A stretch of DNA of 64,000 nt from Paraphysoderma sedebokerense (taxonomy: Eukaryota; Blastocladiomycota; Physodermatomycetes; Physodermatales; Physodermataceae). Below are positions 58,769 to 64,000 of this stretch, in pieces. The stretch is taken from positions 1-64,000 of the forward strand of contig JAHLJZ010000109.1 of the NCBI GenBank assembly GCA_025602915.1, read 5' to 3'. The notes below the pieces were generated by a model, which was given only the letters and a program-made list of their open reading frames with translations, made no database searches and was not told the DNA's origin. Position 1 is the first letter of the stretch; every line of letters starts with the position of its first letter. The translations under genes and the position numbers were made by a program.

Positions 58769-61700
58769 CTACACATCCTGCCCTATCAACTGTACCCGAG
58801 AGGCGGCTAGGACCAAAACTTTCCTTTTCGGTTGTTTGCCACCTTTGACTGACTTACTTTTGTAAGAGACAGCAAATTCATACGCTACCGCGGCCATCGT
58901 CGCTGCAACAAATGTTGCCATGATGGTTAAAAGAGTTGCCGTCAAGTAAAATTTCTGTTCTTCCGAACGGAATTGCTCTGTAAATAAGAGTAGCCCTATA
59001 GCTAGTATGCCGGCACTCGATACACTCGATAAACTTTCGAGAGAGTTCAAACTTCTGTATGAATACGGGGTATGACCGTAATAAAAAACGTATGAAATAA
59101 AACAAACGAATAACATCAAAAGAACTTGGAGCGCGGCGTATCTAATAAGACAACGTTAGTTAAAATCGTAAAGAATTACACGTCGTATAAAGGCAACCTG
59201 GTAAAGAACTGTTGAATGGAGATAACCATAAATTTGAGCAAGATTTGCACGAATATGAGGAATTGATATTCTGGCTTGACGTAGACGTTTTGCGATATCG
59301 CTTCTTTGCATATTTTTTTGAGTCGCAAAAAGAAAGCAGCGCGATGCTTTTCTTGATAGAAGAAATAAAATATCGCGAAAAAATACAATGGTATACCGAT
59401 TACATATAGTCTGCGTCATAAGGTTAGTCCGGGACAGAATATCAGAAATTGCTGTATCACACTCACGAAACTCCCAACCACGCCAGAATTAAGTTTTCTT
59501 GCCACCACGGCTCATAGCAACGAAGACTCGGGTCGGAATCTAGAGAAGCTAGTCAGTCAAATAAGACTAATTCAAAATAAAAATAGCTAGTTCATTCATA
59601 CCAAGATAATGGTGCCCGTCACCTTCTTCTGTACAGTCAAAAAACCTGAAAAAGGTGGATATCAGTAATTTTCACCACAATCTATTTACTTTAAGCACTC
59701 ACGACAGAGATTGGGATGCAACAATTAGGTATATGAACGATAACGCTGTGTTGAATCCCCTCCATAATGCAAAATACATTTCATTTTGACGCCGCTGAAG
59801 AGAAACCGCATCTGGCGGTGTGAAACCGCGACCAACACACCACGAAAGAGCTGCTTTAGCCATACATAAAGGAACTCGCACAAGTCTTGAGTTGCAAGCG
59901 GCAAAGAACAGTAGCAAAGCAACCAGAGCGAGGGGGATGGCCAAAATTAGTCGAAACTTTAAACTATAACTGTTGCTTTGAACAGGAAAGAAGCATTCTG
60001 GTGATAGGAGTTCAGGATTAAACATGAAAAATGAAACTCCGTTTACTGTGGTGTGGAAGTCTACAACCGAAGATGAGTGCAAGTGTAAAACGTCAGATTC
60101 AACAACAGAACAAGTACCTTGCGTCCACTTTAAGTTTAACTCTCGGACGATAGAAATCATTTGAATAAAATTAATGAATGTGATTGCGAATCCGAGGCTA
60201 GTGCCGCAGACTGTTAATGCGAGATTTCAATACATAAACCAGGAACCTATACGGTGTACCTCGGTCTTTTCAAACGTTAGAATATTTTTGGCTGTTTCCT
60301 CTAATTTAAGTTTGTGACGACACTTACCCATTTTCTGCAAATCGAATTACAATAGAGACCACTATGGCACCGCCAACAAGAACACCAGTTAAGATGATGA
60401 TTATAATTGTATAATCCCCTCTGCAGGGTAAACATTCTTTGTTCAATTTGTAAAATCCCTGTGAACAGTCGCCACAACCTGCAAGGGTAAAAAGAATCAA
60501 AATCTGAGATGCCATTAAGAACGTACAAGAAACTTACGGATTCCGGTATATCCAACCCCGCACATTTCGTCTGATGTTCCGGGACAAGCCTTTTCCGAGA
60601 CGCACGAAAGAACGACACCGTTTGTGCTCATCCAATTACCCCGATTTGGAATCGGAGCATATAGACCATTTGTACTTTTCATTTAGGGTGATAAACATCG
60701 GCTTATGAGTGATTACAATTAGTAGAGTTAGAAGACGTTTAAATTGTCTACCTGCAATTCGCATTGTTTGGACATTCAGTGCAAACGCGGTGCGATGTTC
60801 TATTAAAGACATTAAGCACATGAGGAGCGCAGAAGACACTGAATCTTAATTTGCATGCTTTGGATCGACGGTTATCGTTATTCTCTACGTAATACGTAAT
60901 CTCATCGGTTGGGAAAAACGACCTGAGAAGTGAGAACACAATGTTAACAAGAATGGTTGCAATTATCATCAAAGTAGGGCTGGAACCACTAACCGATTTT
61001 GCTCAACCGAGAAATTTGCCATATATCTGAGAGCGTTTACCTGGAAAGGCTTTTCGAGGTCAATGAGCGAGTCATTTGCGGGATTCAGCAGATTCCCACG
61101 CCTCGGTCCGGAAGAAATTTTTAACCAAAGTCTACGGAATGTTCAATATGGATGAGGAATAAAATGGGACACCATAAAGCAAAGGAAAACAGAAGAGACT
61201 ACACACCCATCTTTTATAAGATCAGTCGTCGTGAGCGTTATGTTATCATTAATGAGGACCTCCGGCTGACAATCTAGTCGCGGTGGAACTGATAATTCCA
61301 CCGTAATGCGATTTGTGGTTGAATTTTCATTTGTATCTGTATGCATTCGAGTAAGCCCGCCAACGTATAATGAAAGTTAAATGGAAAATATCCTACCGCG
61401 ACAATAATAATCAAAATCAAATGTTCCATGAAAACTGTCGGAAGGCTCATACCAAATCGATCCATTTTGGTCAAGAACAATTACGTCATTACCCCACATA
61501 CGGACCGGACTTCTGTTCCCGAAAACGGATTGTTCAAAGTTTCCAACTTCTTTTCCAGGGACAGAAACCATGCGATACTCCATACGGGCACTTTGGCCAA
61601 TGAAATCGGGGCATCGGCTTAAACTGATCTTAGTCTTCTCGCGGGCTTCTGAAATTGCCACTGCAATCGGCTCCATTGGTTCGTAATAAGTAATTGTGAT

Positions 61701-63807
61701 ATTGAGAACCGATGTCTGTCCCCCGGCTGAAACCACAATCGGCACCGCTCCTGGGATTTGTCCGGGAGGAATGATGCAGCCCAAGTGCCTTGCTCCGAGT
61801 ATCACAATATCTGTGCATTTGTTTTCGCCTATACGGATTGCCAAATCATCCATATCATCGATGTTATCAACCATCATTTCTAATCTGCTACCGCCAACTG
61901 TAAATTCACATTCGTCAGGGAGAAAAGAATATTCATGAGCAAACTATTCAGATCTTTACCAATTGGAGTGACCCTTGGCACAACTGACATAATTTGTGGT
62001 GGCTCGTAAGAAAATTTTGTAGAGGCCTCAACGTTCGGTTTGTGTGGAAGGTATGGGAACTCTACCATGATGGAAAGTCCTGCCGTTCCACCAGATAGTT
62101 AGATTCAAGCCAAGGTGATTGATAAAACCCTTTGCAACATACCGGTTCCAACGCCCCGTGGAACTAATGCTTCTAATGAATCGTTGTTCCACCTAACGTA
62201 AGGGGATATCTTTTTCCCAACGTACACTGTCGGTACTGCAGTCAACTTTATGAGCTGCAGGCGCTCTGGAAGAACGGAAAACATTATTCTTAAGGTACTG
62301 TTTTCTGTCATCCTGGTCGAATTCGAATCGGCCACAAGAACATCCGAAATCTTGAAAGGCGAAAAGCGAAAGTAATTCAAAGTCGTGTTCCTTTTCACAG
62401 TATCTTTGGACATCCAAATCATGTCCAATGCACCTGTAGTGTTATCTATGTCAATTCTTGAAATGATGTTATCGCCGGCAGTTGCTAAGATCAACTTTGA
62501 AGTCAGCGATAAATCGGTTTGATTGTATTGTAAGAGATGGAGTTCTGATTGTCCAGCCTTGCCACATTCGCGATTGCAATCGAGCAAGGTAGATTCAGTA
62601 ACAACTGCAGCATAAATGAATCCATTTGACAGTTTCATATCCGTCTGGAATTTCGATGAGGTGGTAACGTTTACCGGTAAGGTAACATGCTGCAGATAAA
62701 TGCCATTCTGATTGAACTTCTGCAGCCATATCTCGGTAGAATCTATTCGAGGACGTCGAGATAAATAATACGATGTGTTCGTACTAATATCGTACCCATA
62801 TAATGGAAACCCTCGGATGAGATGTTCATCAGGTAATGATTGAGTTGATCTCGCGCTGGGTGTAAACTGGCCAGAGTTCGGAACGAGATCAGTCACATGT
62901 GTGTCATTCACAATAGTAATTTGATAAAAATTTGTGGATGCAGAACTGTTAAGAGCCATCGAATGAAGAAAAAAAGGTCGGCTGTAGTTGTATTTTTCTA
63001 CGATTCTTCTACCCTCGTCAGTATATGCTCCGATATAAGATATGTTGCTTCTACTCTGAGTCGGAGGTGCATGTTGGTAGAGTCCAACCATCAGTGCGCC
63101 CCATTTCCAATCTAAAACAATGTGACTGTCATAAAGATAAAATAAATGTCTTAGATGAACATGAGAATCCAGTTTTCATAGCGCTCAATGAGATCTTACG
63201 GATTTTCTATGCCGGCTATAGGGTAATTTTGCTGGGAGAGAGAGCTCCTGTTGCCTAATGCGTAGGATTGAATTCGTAGACCTGCCGTGCTACTCAGAGC
63301 GACGGCATACAATCTGTAGAGGCTAGTACTTGGATTAATAGTGAATGAGATAGTTGACCATCGTCTGAAAGCAGGAATAGTAGATGATATTAGCTTAACC
63401 ATGGTCCGTTACCTCTTCGGATGAAACTAGGTTCTTTCAAATCTGTACCTTTCTGGGTCAAATGTCCAGTTCGACAAAGAAATATTCCAAAAGGAAATGA
63501 TACTTGACGAAAGTGTATCTGTTGCAAGCGAATTGACAGTACTGAATCGCAGATCTATATTTCGCGCACGGTATATTTCAATCACATTGCTGTTATTCAA
63601 CCCGGTAAAAATGTAATACTCATTTTCGTGCTTCACGGTCTGTAATATGTGAGCATCTGGGTTCAAGAATAGGGGAATAGGGTCGTTCTGAATATACCAG
63701 GGGCTAGTAACTTTATCGAGTGCAGAAACGTGGCCCACAAAAGGAAAGAATGCAAGGATAATGAGCTGCAAGAAGATACACAGACAATGAAGACGGCGGT
63801 TCGGCAT
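58769..63807 (-). CDS. Receptor-like multidomain TRP-like membrane protein, tandem copy C
   Basis: The clearest of the three copies. Exon 1 is 63807-63449 (signal peptide with LQLIILAFFPFVGHVSA, then SPWYIQND and SNWTFDPER); exon 2 is 63364-63200 (RRWSTISFTINPS). The long exon at about 63100-62140 holds the glycan-rich repeat region (ISRIDIDNTTGALDMIWMSK) and VRWNNDSLEALVPRGVGTG. A TIG-like module (about 61900-61680: IRIGENKCTDIVILGA, GCIIPPGQIPGA) and a cadherin-like one (GSIWYEPSDSFHGTFDFDYY) follow. The Cys stalk has HRVCTECPNNANCR and CGDCSQGFYKLNKECLPCRG. The membrane block has about eight helices, including IIIIILTGVLVGGAIVVSIV, LLSPECFFPVQSNSYSLKFR, FFDCTEEGD, SLRCYEPWW, IGIPLYFFAIFYFFYQEKH and YAALQVLLMLFVCFISYVFY. 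The short basic tail (KGGKQPKRKVLV) ends QLIGQDV. It is intact by eye and very close to copy B. Confidence 0.72.
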
Positions 63808-63860
63808 GGCAGATGAGTAAATTCCAGCCGCGCCTGGGATTGATAAAAGCGGCTTTCAGG

Positions 63861-63880
63861 GTGCTGTTATATATAAGGCA
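63861..63880 (-). promoter_or_regulatory. TATA-like element upstream of receptor copy C
   Basis: On the minus strand this reads CCTTATATATAACAGCACC, about 60 bp upstream of the start codon at 63807, a plausible core-promoter position. It rests on sequence appearance only. Confidence 0.4.
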
Positions 63881-64000
63881 ATCTTGGAAACGGAATCCGC
63901 ATCCGACACGAATAAGGTAAGTTGAGGCGAGATCGGGCGAGAATGAGATCTGCCTGTGATCTGCTACAGACTACACAGACAGCAGAGCTACGCGACTTAT

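Overview
The window looks like nuclear DNA of an early-diverging, flagellated (chytrid-like) fungus. The support is indirect. Genes carry many short introns (mostly about 50-160 bp) with GTAYGT, GTTCGT or GTTTGT donors, and the composition is moderately AT-rich. Fungal traits (a Kre9/Knh1-like secreted domain, an HSF-type regulator, quinone-linked DHODH) sit beside genes typical of ciliated lineages (a TTC12-like TPR/ARM protein, a protein of repeated degenerate EF-hands) and genes lost from many yeasts (full-length LARP1 with DM15 repeats, Bin3/MEPCE methyltransferase, CCDC43).

Layout. 1-3190 is a fossil nest: a mosaic of short repeats joined by telomere-like CCTAA runs, the 3' end of a Ty1/copia element, and the 3' end of a Ty3-type chromovirus with an LTR. 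A tRNA-Gly(TCC) follows at 3489. 3.9-28.6 kb holds mostly single-copy housekeeping genes: DHODH (+), LARP1 (-), aspartate aminotransferase (-), an unknown protein (-), a CCDC43 homologue (+), an HSF-type factor with a very large 5' region (-), a TTC12-like protein (-) and a Bin3-type RNA-cap methyltransferase (-). 29-35.2 kb is a tandem trio of twelve-TM proteins built from two six-helix halves; the third is decayed. Then come a Cys-containing single-pass membrane protein (-), an intron-rich EF-hand repeat protein (+), an F-box/ankyrin-like protein (+), a SAM methyltransferase (-), a small secreted Kre9-like protein (+) and the SNARE Bos1/membrin (-). 47-63.8 kb is three tandem 5 kb, roughly 16-exon minus-strand genes for receptor-like proteins: signal peptide, glycan-rich repeat ectodomain, TIG-like and cadherin-like folds, Cys-rich stalk, and a multi-pass TRP-like C-terminal block.

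How the genes relate. There are no operons; most genes stand alone. The two accessory families (twelve-TM trio and receptor trio) have both expanded by local duplication, have no recognised function, and are the best candidates here for undescribed biology, most simply membrane sensing or adhesion. The TTC12-like and EF-hand proteins point to motile flagella. Exon joins were worked out by eye from splice signals and reading phase; where I give a protein length, the exon lengths sum to whole codons. Exon ends inside the three receptor genes and the EF-hand gene are partly approximate.
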